This document shows, piece by piece, positions 1 through 4,905 of a stretch of 5,729 bases of DNA. The first letter of the stretch is position 1; each line of letters starts with the position of its first letter. Below the pieces are notes generated by a model. The model did no database searches. It saw only the letters and a list, made by a program, of their open reading frames with translations, and was not told where the DNA came from. This DNA is from Victivallales bacterium. Its GTDB lineage: Bacteria; Verrucomicrobiota; Lentisphaeria; Victivallales; Victivallaceae. The stretch is from positions 1 through 5,729 of the forward strand of contig DAOWBJ010000133.1 in assembly GCA_030634125.1 (NCBI GenBank). The letters run 5' to 3'. The position numbers and the translations under genes were made by a program.

Positions 1-45
1 ATTTTGAGGAGCGTTTCCCATTATGATAAACTTGTGGTTCGGGAC

Positions 46-141
46 GGATTCTGCGAATCCTTACCCTGCCGACGGTCTCGCTGGCGCATCTCCTGCGGAG
101 ATTTAAATGCGCTTTTTTAAAAGAACGAAGCTGGCGCTTCG
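46..141. repeat. Cluster of three short perfect hairpins in gene-free DNA
   Basis: Three 6-bp perfect stems with very small loops lie within about 100 bases: 46-60 (GGATTC, loop TGC, GAATCC), 88-102 (ATCTCC, loop TGC, GGAGAT) and 126-141 (CGAAGC, loop TGGC, GCTTCG). The octamer GCTGGCGC occurs at 80-87 and again at 130-137. Two stems share both their length and their TGC loop, which suggests an intergenic repeat unit or a structured RNA rather than chance. Short open frames cross the region on the plus strand (frame 1 is open from the left edge to the TAA at 118-120), but none resembles a protein I know. I cannot test from one window whether copies exist elsewhere in the genome. Confidence 0.45.
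84..118 (+). terminator. Possible intrinsic terminator for a plus-strand gene left of the window
   Basis: GCGCAT (84-89) pairs with ATGCGC (107-112) around a small inner stem, CTCC (90-93) with GGAG (97-100), and six T residues follow at 113-118. This is the layout of a rho-independent terminator read on the plus strand. The six bases ATTTAA (101-106) form an asymmetric bulge, which weakens it. No gene ending just upstream is visible, so the RNA it would terminate is unknown. Confidence 0.35.
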
Positions 142-283
142 GGAGGAACTATGCTAAATTAAAGTAAGGCAAGAAAAGCCGTTTACACAAAATTACTCAC
201 TCAGCCTGTTTTTTTATTGCAACCTTATTTAAAATTTTTAGTCAAAGACAGTAAAGGACTGAAAACGGTTATTGAGGTAAAAT

Positions 284-358
<75 letters not shown>

Positions 359-397
359 ACGTGGTTACTGAATAATTTTCATTATTGCAGAACTCTT

Positions 398-425
398 AGT
401 ATAACCTCAAATCTTGATATTGCAA
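398..425 (-). promoter_or_regulatory. Candidate sigma-70-type promoter for the initiator tRNA
   Basis: On the minus strand, TTGCAA (420-425) lies 16 bases before TATACT (398-403), a -10 box one base off consensus. Transcription would start roughly 30 to 35 bases upstream of the mature tRNA 5' end. The -35 match is only 4 of 6 and the region is AT-rich, so a chance match is possible. The position between the preceding stop codon and the tRNA is sensible. Confidence 0.4.
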
Positions 426-443
426 ATTTAAAAAATAAAAAAG

Positions 444-950
444 TTATTTTTTTATTATTTCCCGGATCGAAATCGCATTAATTAGCCATTCACCCTCAAT
501 TAACTGCAAATTACAAGTTAATTCCTTGTAGGTTTCAATAGATTTGCCCCGCTTGGTTAAGCCGCTTAGTGCCCCCGTGAAATCTACTCTTGCCGTGTCT
601 GGCGATGTCAAGTTTATTTCAACATCATGAGCCGAAAATTTGACGCGCTTGAACATCGTGCGGCAACGCATTGCATTGGCCGAAAGCTGTAGCGGCGTAT
701 ATGTGCCGGAAAATGAGGATACTCCAACATAAAATTTGCAGCGCGGCGCAAACAAGCTCTCCAGGCTTTTACTCTTTAATAAACCAGTAGTCAGTTTGTC
801 GCCGGAAGATTTTGACGCGTTGGAGAGAAATTTTTCCAATTGTTTTTCTATTTGCTTTTCCGGCGACGGGTCTTCAAAAAAGCTGAACGCAATTATACCG
901 ATAACAACTAAGACCAACGCTATTGCTATATATTTTATATTTTTTACCAT
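444..950 (-). CDS. Membrane-anchored small protein of unknown function, possibly NTF2-like
   Basis: This 168-residue protein has a short basic N-terminus (VKNIK), one hydrophobic helix at about residues 6-24 and then a charged region (about 29-43, EKQIEKQLEKF). The helix could be a membrane anchor or an uncleaved signal; I see no clear peptidase site or lipobox. The rest is mixed alpha/beta and ends with a strand pattern around residues 144-164 (LTCNLQLIEGEWLINAI). A tryptophan in a closing beta strand like this occurs in NTF2/SnoaL-type folds, so a periplasmic NTF2-like domain is a weak guess. Cysteines are at 71, 96 and 146. The ATG overlaps the last codons of the signal peptidase gene by 7 bases (ATGGTAA), with a GGAG about 8 bases upstream inside lepB, so translation is probably coupled. 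I do not recognise the family. Confidence 0.8.
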   Translation of the reverse strand: MVKNIKYIAIALVLVVIGIIAFSFFEDPSPEKQIEKQLEKFLSNASKSSGDKLTTGLLKSKSLESLFAPRCKFYVGVSSFSGTYTPLQLSANAMRCRTMFKRVKFSAHDVEINLTSPDTARVDFTGALSGLTKRGKSIETYKELTCNLQLIEGEWLINAISIREIIKK

Positions 951-1495
951 AAAGGCACTCCGCTTATGCGTTTCCGGCTGACTTCGCCGAAGGTATGCCG
1001 CCTCATTGACATTGAACGGTTATCGCCGATGACGTAGACATGTCCCGGCTTGACTTTGCGCAAGGGCAGATTCCAGTCACATGGATTTTTGACATAAGTT
1101 TCTCTTTGAGCTTTCCCGTTCAGGTAAAGTACTCCGTTTTTGATATAAAGGCTATCCCCGGGCAAAGCAATAATTCTTTTTAACAAATAAACATCCCTGG
1201 TGTACTTAATAATGACGATATCTCCGCGTCTGGGTTGCGAGAAGAGGTATTTGCCCCGCCAGCAAAAATTAAAACCTTTACGAAAATATGTAGGTTCCAT
1301 GCTGGCGCCGCTGATAAATTGTGGTATCAGAACAAAATTGAAAATCACATAGCCGACACCAACAATCGTGAGCAGGCGCACCAAAAACGCCACGTCTAGC
1401 TTTGGGACGTAAAAATGCGTAATCGCTTCCGATGCGGATTCTCCTCGATGCGGCCGCCAGCATTCAATGTATAATTTTAATAGTTTTTTAAGCAT
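944..1495 (-). CDS. lepB: Type I signal peptidase (S26 family), short form
   Basis: This protease of the cytoplasmic membrane removes signal peptides from exported proteins. Residues 1-34 are cytosolic and basic, and one transmembrane helix spans about 35-58. The catalytic serine box follows directly (SGASMEPT, Ser65), then the lysine box LLKRIIALPGD with Lys106 as general base, and GDNR at 157-160. At 183 residues it is the compact one-helix form, without the large extra domain of the E. coli enzyme. The region after GDNR reads SMSMRRHTFGEV where many family members have a D-S-R-x-x-G-x-V pattern, so the aspartate and DSR order are not conserved. The GEV and closing I-S-G are kept. ATG 1495 is the first start after an in-frame TAA. 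No Shine-Dalgarno is visible, and a candidate -10 box ends five bases before it. Confidence 0.92.
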   Translation of the reverse strand: MLKKLLKLYIECWRPHRGESASEAITHFYVPKLDVAFLVRLLTIVGVGYVIFNFVLIPQFISGASMEPTYFRKGFNFCWRGKYLFSQPRRGDIVIIKYTRDVYLLKRIIALPGDSLYIKNGVLYLNGKAQRETYVKNPCDWNLPLRKVKPGHVYVIGDNRSMSMRRHTFGEVSRKRISGVPLW

Positions 1496-1500
1496 ATATT

Positions 1501-1529
1501 ATAATACATCTGTTCCCCTGATAATCCAA
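1501..1529 (-). promoter_or_regulatory. Candidate lepB promoter giving a nearly leaderless mRNA
   Basis: On the minus strand, TTGGAT (1524-1529), a 17-base spacer and TATTAT (1501-1506) form a good sigma-70-type promoter. Only five bases separate the -10 box from the lepB ATG at 1495, so transcription would begin at or within one or two bases of the start codon. A weaker alternative lies further upstream: TTGACT (1541-1546), 17 bases, TATCAG (1518-1523). It would give a leader of about 15 to 20 bases. Confidence 0.5.
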
Positions 1530-1544
1530 GACTTTTAAACAGTC
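1530..1544. promoter_or_regulatory. Near-perfect 15-bp palindrome between divergent promoters
   Basis: GACTTTTAAACAGTC is an inverted repeat with a single mismatched pair around its centre. It lies between the leftward lepB and rightward larB promoter candidates and touches the alternative lepB -35 box. The size and position suit a dimeric repressor operator, but a match this short can arise by chance in AT-rich DNA. No regulator gene is present in the window. Confidence 0.25.
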
Positions 1545-1548
1545 AAGC

Positions 1549-1577
1549 TTGATATTTTTAATTTAAAGACGTAAATT
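1549..1577 (+). promoter_or_regulatory. Candidate larB promoter
   Basis: TTGATA (1549-1554), a 17-base spacer and TAAATT (1572-1577) give four of six matches in each box. Transcription would start near 1584, leaving about 20 bases before the larB ATG. That leader includes the Shine-Dalgarno AGGA at 1594-1597. This is the only plausible promoter I see in front of larB. Confidence 0.4.
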
Positions 1578-1604
1578 ATAGTACTTAAGAAAAAGGAATG
1601 TCTG

Positions 1605-2366
1605 ATGGCGGATAAATTAAAAAGAATTATGGAACAGCTCGATAAGGGTAATATAGATATATTTAGCGCCTTGTCGCAAATCTCAGATTCCAGAGGAATT
1701 GAAAATATAGGCTTCGCACGCATTGACCACGACCGCAAAAGCCGTTGCGGTTTTCCTGAATTCATTTACGGCGAGAACAAAACAATTGAACAGTTGTGCG
1801 AAATCATCCCTACGCTTATTAAAAAACAAAGTCCGGTGCTGGTTACCCGGCTCGACGTTGATAAGGGAAAAGCTTTAAAGAAAAAGTTTCCACAAGGAGA
1901 ATTCGACGAATTAGCGCGCGTTTTTATTATAAGGCAAAAAGCGAAAAAGTATGGAAATGTTGTGGTTTTGACAGCGGGCACTTCTGATTTGAATGTCGCG
2001 CTGGAAGCCAAATATACTTTAGAAAGCTGTGATGTCGGCACAATTATGATTAGTGACGTCGGAGTCGCTGGACTGCATCGTCTGCTTGGGGAAGTTGAGA
2101 GTTTTAAAAACGCTGACGCAATAATTGTAGTTGCCGGTATGGAAGGGGCCTTGCCCAGTGTGGTTGGCGGTCTGGTGAGCTGTCCGGTGATTGCGGTGCC
2201 GACCAGTGTCGGATACGGCGCGGCAATGGGTGGAATCGCGGCTTTGCTTGGAATGCTTAATAGTTGCGCCAGCGGCGTAACGGTGGTTAATATTGATAAT
2301 GGTTTCGGCGCCGCCTGCGCTGCGACGCGAATAATTCAAAACGCCAGGCGGAAATCGGAAAAATGA
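1605..2366 (+). CDS. larB: LarB, nickel-pincer cofactor biosynthesis (NaAD carboxylase/hydrolase)
   Basis: LarB acts on nicotinic acid adenine dinucleotide: it carboxylates the pyridinium ring and hydrolyses the phosphoanhydride, giving the dicarboxylated mononucleotide that LarE and LarC turn into the nickel-pincer nucleotide. At 253 residues it has the usual length. The N-terminal third carries the family region around GFARIDHDRKSRCGFPEFIYG (about 36-56). The C-terminal PurE-like domain shows LTAGTSDLNVALEA (122-135), SDVGVAGLHRLL (150-161), ADAIIVVAGMEGALPSVVGGL (170-190), PTSVGYGAAMGGIAALLGMLNSCASG (199-224) and NIDNGFGAACAA. Cys221 in NSCASG probably matches the reactive cysteine reported for Lactobacillus LarB. 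ATG 1605 follows AGGA by 7 bases; the ATG at 1598 is out of frame. larC, larE and a Lar-dependent enzyme are not in the window. Confidence 0.96.
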   Translation: MADKLKRIMEQLDKGNIDIFSALSQISDSRGIENIGFARIDHDRKSRCGFPEFIYGENKTIEQLCEIIPTLIKKQSPVLVTRLDVDKGKALKKKFPQGEFDELARVFIIRQKAKKYGNVVVLTAGTSDLNVALEAKYTLESCDVGTIMISDVGVAGLHRLLGEVESFKNADAIIVVAGMEGALPSVVGGLVSCPVIAVPTSVGYGAAMGGIAALLGMLNSCASGVTVVNIDNGFGAACAATRIIQNARRKSEK

Positions 2367-3118
2367 AAAAAAGTAAGGACTTCAGTATTGGCGTCAGTGC
2401 TTTATTCAAAGGCTTCAAGCTGTTTTTGACAAAACCGCGTTACTGGCATTATGTTTTATGGCCTTTGCTTTTCAGTGTTATTTTATATGTCCTTGGGTTC
2501 TGGTTATATTTTGCGTATCTGCATCCTTTATTAATAAGTCTTTTGCCTGAGCCGTCAGAATATTCTCAATGGTGGCGCTGGGCTGTTTATCCCCTGCGCT
2601 GGCTGGTAAATATTTCCGTTTTTCTATTTGGAATTATGATTACTTTATTAACGGTAACAACGCTATATTCAACGCTTGCCGCACCATTTTTTGATCGCAT
2701 GACCTTGAATATAGAAAAAGACTGCTTTGCTTTTGTTCCTCCTGAACTAAGCGGAAAACAGGCCGTATATTATTTCGGAAGTTCGATTGTAAACGCTTTT
2801 ATTTTGAACTTAAAAACGCTTTTCTGGGCAATCCTGCTTTTCCCTTTAAGTTTTTTAATACCTTACGTCGGGACGATAATATACAGTTTAGTTGTGGGAT
2901 ATTTCTTTGGCTTGTCGCTTTTGCTGTACAGTGCCGAGCACCGCGCCATGAACCGGACAGAATTCAAACAAAGCTTAAGCGGCAATCGAATGAAGGTTTT
3001 AGGTTTTGGCGCGGCTGCGTATTTTTTATTATATATTCCTTTGCTCGCAATCCCCTTGTTACCCATAGCCGCGGCCGGCGGAACAGTGCTGTTCAACAAA
3101 GAACTGGATAAACATTGA
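2363..3118 (+). CDS. EI24/CysZ-like multipass membrane protein
   Basis: This 251-residue integral membrane protein has hydrophobic stretches at about 30-55, 80-107, 143-165, 167-190 and 212-240. The second is followed by LYSTLAAPFFDRMT (101-114), the A-P-F-F-D signature of the EI24 domain shared with CysZ. Related proteins include the E. coli CysZ sulfate permease, but many bacterial EI24 proteins have no established substrate, so I do not claim sulfate transport. No cysteine-biosynthesis gene is nearby. The start codon overlaps the larB stop as ATGA, with a modest GGA about five bases upstream inside larB. The two genes are therefore almost certainly on one transcript and coupled. Whether the protein serves nickel, lactate or unrelated transport cannot be read from the sequence. 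Confidence 0.88.
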   Translation: MKKSKDFSIGVSALFKGFKLFLTKPRYWHYVLWPLLFSVILYVLGFWLYFAYLHPLLISLLPEPSEYSQWWRWAVYPLRWLVNISVFLFGIMITLLTVTTLYSTLAAPFFDRMTLNIEKDCFAFVPPELSGKQAVYYFGSSIVNAFILNLKTLFWAILLFPLSFLIPYVGTIIYSLVVGYFFGLSLLLYSAEHRAMNRTEFKQSLSGNRMKVLGFGAAAYFLLYIPLLAIPLLPIAAAGGTVLFNKELDKH

Positions 3119-3143
3119 TTTTCCATTCTTCCTAACGTATATT
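3115..3143 (+). promoter_or_regulatory. Candidate promoter for the DUF6868-hemerythrin genes
   Basis: TTGATT (3115-3120), a 17-base spacer and TATATT (3138-3143, five of six) overlap the end of the EI24 gene. Transcription would start near 3150, giving a leader of about 47 bases before the ATG at 3197. I see no clear terminator between 3119 and 3196, so read-through from larB is also possible. Confidence 0.45.
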
Positions 3144-3196
3144 AATATTTATTGTAGAGAGACTTTAATCATTCATTGAAAAAAAGGAGGAATATC

Positions 3197-3439
3197 ATGA
3201 CTATCCAAGTATTAACAGCCTTTTTTATGTGGTGCACAATTATCAATGCAGCTCTGTTGATCCTTTCGACTATAATGATCATACCCGCCCAGGATTTGGT
3301 TTACCGTATGCACAGTAAATGGTTTTCCATTTCCAGAGAAGCATTCAATGTGGCGATTTATTCATACCTCGGCATATTCAAAATCGCCATTCTGGTATTC
3401 AATGTAGTTCCCTGTGCGGCACTCCTGATTATCGGATAA
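3197..3439 (+). CDS. Small DUF6868-like inner-membrane protein
   Basis: This 80-residue protein has two hydrophobic helices, at about 4-28 and 53-78. The loop between them carries the conserved-looking stretch VYRMHSKWFSISREAFN (35-51). I recognise the overall pattern (FF-WCTIIN near the start, M/IHSKWF-IS-E-FN in the middle, YLG-FKI-I-VFN-VP near the end) as the DUF6868 family of small membrane proteins, which has no assigned function. The start is set by a strong Shine-Dalgarno, AAGGAGG at 3184-3190, six bases before ATG 3197. A TTG at 3176 would give seven more residues, but the ribosome site would then lie inside the coding region, so I reject it. Bacteriohemerythrin follows after 21 bases and probably shares the transcript. 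Confidence 0.88.
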   Translation: MTIQVLTAFFMWCTIINAALLILSTIMIIPAQDLVYRMHSKWFSISREAFNVAIYSYLGIFKIAILVFNVVPCAALLIIG

Positions 3440-3460
3440 AAAACTTAGCAAGGGGGAAAA

Positions 3461-3880
3461 ATGATTATAGATCCGAGTAAATATCTGACAGGAATACCGT
3501 TGATTGACAAGCAGCACAAACAATTTATTTTATTAATTAATAAACTCGTCGTTAACAACCGCAAAGGAGACATGACAAAAGCGGAGCTTAGTGATTATTT
3601 CGATGAGATCATCGCTTATGCTTTGGAGCATTTTGACGCCGAAGAATTCCTGATGCGTTCTGCAAAATACCCTTTGTACGAAGAACATCTGGCCAAGCAC
3701 GATATATTTCGTGGCAAAACGGATGAGTTGCTTGAAAAAATAAGTACGGAAGTAATAGATGTTGACCACTATGTCAAAATTCTATGCGAATGGCTTGTCG
3801 ACTGGTTTAAAACGCAAGTATTGGATGATGATATTAAGTTAGCCAAGTTTATTAAAGAGAACAATATTGCACACGTTTAA
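3461..3880 (+). CDS. Bacteriohemerythrin with one altered iron ligand
   Basis: Bacteriohemerythrins are four-helix-bundle cytoplasmic proteins with a non-haem diiron site that binds O2; roles proposed for the family include O2 delivery, sensing and protection. At 139 residues this is a single-domain member starting with the typical G-I-P-L-I-D-K-Q-H-K. Ligands seen are His19, His57 and Glu61 (HFDAE), His76 and His80 (HLAKH) and Asp124. The expected last histidine in W-x3-H-x4-D is Gln119 (WFKTQVLDDD), so six of seven ligands remain. The codon is CAA, one base from a His codon. The N-terminal and mid-bundle motifs are intact and there is no frameshift, so the gene looks functional. AGGGGG at 3451-3456 lies four bases before the ATG. 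The reading frame just after its TAA is an in-frame relic of a nickel superoxide dismutase. Confidence 0.93.
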   Translation: MIIDPSKYLTGIPLIDKQHKQFILLINKLVVNNRKGDMTKAELSDYFDEIIAYALEHFDAEEFLMRSAKYPLYEEHLAKHDIFRGKTDELLEKISTEVIDVDHYVKILCEWLVDWFKTQVLDDDIKLAKFIKENNIAHV

Positions 3881-4078
3881 TTCAATGAAAAAGCCTGCGG
3901 GATATATGATGACCACGCGCGGGTTCAATCTATGCTTGAGGATGCCGCAACCGTAGAAAAATCAGCAAAATTGATTGCTGAATTGAGCGTTAAATCCGAT
4001 GCGCAATCTAAAAACCAGTTGACCCGCTGGCGGTAATTATCGCGGCAATGAAAGCTAAACAAAATAAGGAAAAAACAG
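3881..4078 (+). pseudogene. sodN: Relic of a nickel superoxide dismutase gene
   Basis: Directly after the hemerythrin stop, the same frame stays open for 51 codons to TAA 4034-4036. It reads ACGIYDDHARVQSMLED, then TVEKSAKLIAELS and DAQSKNQLTRW. From memory of the family, this matches the start and first helices of the NiSOD group that begins HCxxPCGIYDD. The nickel hook is lost: the positions of His1, Cys2 and Pro5 read F, N and A, and only the Cys6 equivalent (3896-3898) remains. After RW the match jumps to another frame (from about 4021), which reads AVIIAAMKAKQNKEKTD and resembles the NiSOD C-terminal region. About 40 intervening residues are missing by my estimate. There is no leader peptide and no start codon upstream of the match, so this is a decayed gene. 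The Shine-Dalgarno and start of the next gene lie in its last bases. Confidence 0.72.
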
Positions 4079-4450
4079 ATGTTAAACGTTAATTTGGATG
4101 AAAAACAAGGTATTGCCACCCTGGAACCGAACGGCGAGCTGACCAAGGGCGATTTTGAGTCTGCCGCTAAGATAATTGATCCGTATATTGGGAAATTCGG
4201 GAAATTAAACGGTGTAATAATTAATGTAAAATCATTCCCGGGCTGGGACTCATTCGGTACATTAATAAAACATCTGAAATTTATTAGAGATCATCATAAA
4301 AATGTGTCCCGTGTAGCTTTTGTGACGGATTCTCCAATAGGAGGCTTTGCGGAACATGTCGCAAGCCACTTTGTCAATGCGGTAATCAAACATTTTCCTT
4401 TCGATCAGCTGGAAGACGCGCAAAAATGGATATCGAACGGCGATAAATAG
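4079..4450 (+). CDS. SpoIIAA-like (STAS/SEC14-type) protein
   Basis: This 123-residue soluble protein fits the SpoIIAA-like family (PF11964), whose fold resembles STAS and SEC14/CRAL-TRIO domains. Family-like features are GELTKGDFESA (19-29), a strand-turn GVIINVKSFPGWDSFGTLIKHLKFIRDHH (45-73), VSRVAFVTD (76-84) and a closing helix LEDAQKWI (111-118) after IKHFPFDQ. Members are small, single-domain proteins of unclear role; lipid or small-ligand binding and regulatory roles have been suggested. I see no phosphorylatable serine box typical of true anti-sigma antagonists and no partner kinase nearby. AAGGA at 4066-4070 lies eight bases before the ATG. The start falls at the end of the sodN relic, so this gene may once have followed sodN in the operon. 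The next gene begins within nine bases of its stop. Confidence 0.85.
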   Translation: MLNVNLDEKQGIATLEPNGELTKGDFESAAKIIDPYIGKFGKLNGVIINVKSFPGWDSFGTLIKHLKFIRDHHKNVSRVAFVTDSPIGGFAEHVASHFVNAVIKHFPFDQLEDAQKWISNGDK

Positions 4451-4458
4451 TGAGCAAA

Positions 4459-4905
4459 ATGACACTTTACCTTGATGGAGATGCTTTTCCAAATCCGCTG
4501 AAAACTATTTTATTCCGCGCCATTGAACGGCTCGCAATACAGACATTCGTGGTATCAAACAAGCGTATCAATATTGGTGAATCAAAAAATATCACTTACA
4601 TCATAGTCGGTTCCGGACCTGATGAAGCAGACCACCGCATTGTGGAAATGCTTAAAGAGGGCGATTTAGTCATAACGGCAGACATTCCATTGGCTGACCG
4701 CGCCATAACCAAAAAAGCTTACGCCATAAATCACCGGGGAGAATTATACACGACTGTCAATATCAAAAATCGTTTAGCGATGCGTAATTTAATGCAGGAA
4801 ATCCGCGACAGCGGAGCACCCACCAGAGGGTCGGCGCCTTTCAACCAGAAAGACGCTCATGAATTTGCCAACCAACTGAATAAATTTCTGACAAAAAAGA
4901 CTTAG
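4459..4905 (+). CDS. YaiI/YqxD family protein (DUF188, PIN-like)
   Basis: This 148-residue protein belongs to the UPF0178/DUF188 family, placed by fold with PIN-like nucleases but without a proven cellular substrate. Family marks are the acidic start LDGDAFPNP (5-13; usually V-D-A-D-A-C-P), GSGPDEADHRIVEML (51-65), GDLVITADIPLADRAI (68-83), the central GELYT-NI-RLAMR region (94-109) and SAPFNQKDAHEFANQL (125-140). Acidic residues 6, 8, 55, 58 and 75 could form a metal site. The common cysteine of D-A-C-P is Phe10 here, and the usual G-G-P before PF is altered to RGSA. ATG 4459 places the first strand where family members begin. A GTG at 4450 overlapping the preceding TAG would add three residues and cannot be excluded. 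Its stop overlaps the stop of mnmA on the other strand. Confidence 0.9.
   Translation: MTLYLDGDAFPNPLKTILFRAIERLAIQTFVVSNKRINIGESKNITYIIVGSGPDEADHRIVEMLKEGDLVITADIPLADRAITKKAYAINHRGELYTTVNIKNRLAMRNLMQEIRDSGAPTRGSAPFNQKDAHEFANQLNKFLTKKT

Noticed and set aside
1..120. Plus-strand frame open from the window edge to TAA 118-120 as the end of a protein gene
   Set aside because: The translation is rich in Cys, Arg and Ser and matches no family I know. The same bases form perfect hairpins, so a structural role fits better, although the left edge prevents certainty.
434..456. AT-only hairpin overlapping the stop of the 168-residue gene as a terminator
   Set aside because: The 9-bp stem AATAAAAAA/TTTTTTATT contains no G-C pair and is followed by only four T residues on the minus strand. 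It is probably just AT-rich DNA.
736..981. Plus-strand open frame of 81 codons
   Set aside because: It lies antisense to the 168-residue gene and the end of lepB, has no ribosome site and no recognisable protein pattern. The minus-strand genes explain the region.
1598..1600. ATG at 1598 as the larB start
   Set aside because: It is out of frame with LarB and lies inside the Shine-Dalgarno region of ATG 1605.
2019..2339. Minus-strand open frame of 106 codons inside larB
   Set aside because: It is an antisense shadow of the strongly conserved LarB C-terminal half. The translation is low-complexity and unlike any family.
3176..3196. TTG start at 3176 for the DUF6868-like protein
   Set aside because: The strong AAGGAGG Shine-Dalgarno at 3184-3190 would fall inside the coding sequence. 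It is ideally spaced for ATG 3197.
3932..4036. Independent small gene of 34 codons from ATG 3932
   Set aside because: It has no ribosome site, and its sequence is the internal part of a NiSOD-like protein, so a pseudogene fragment explains it better.
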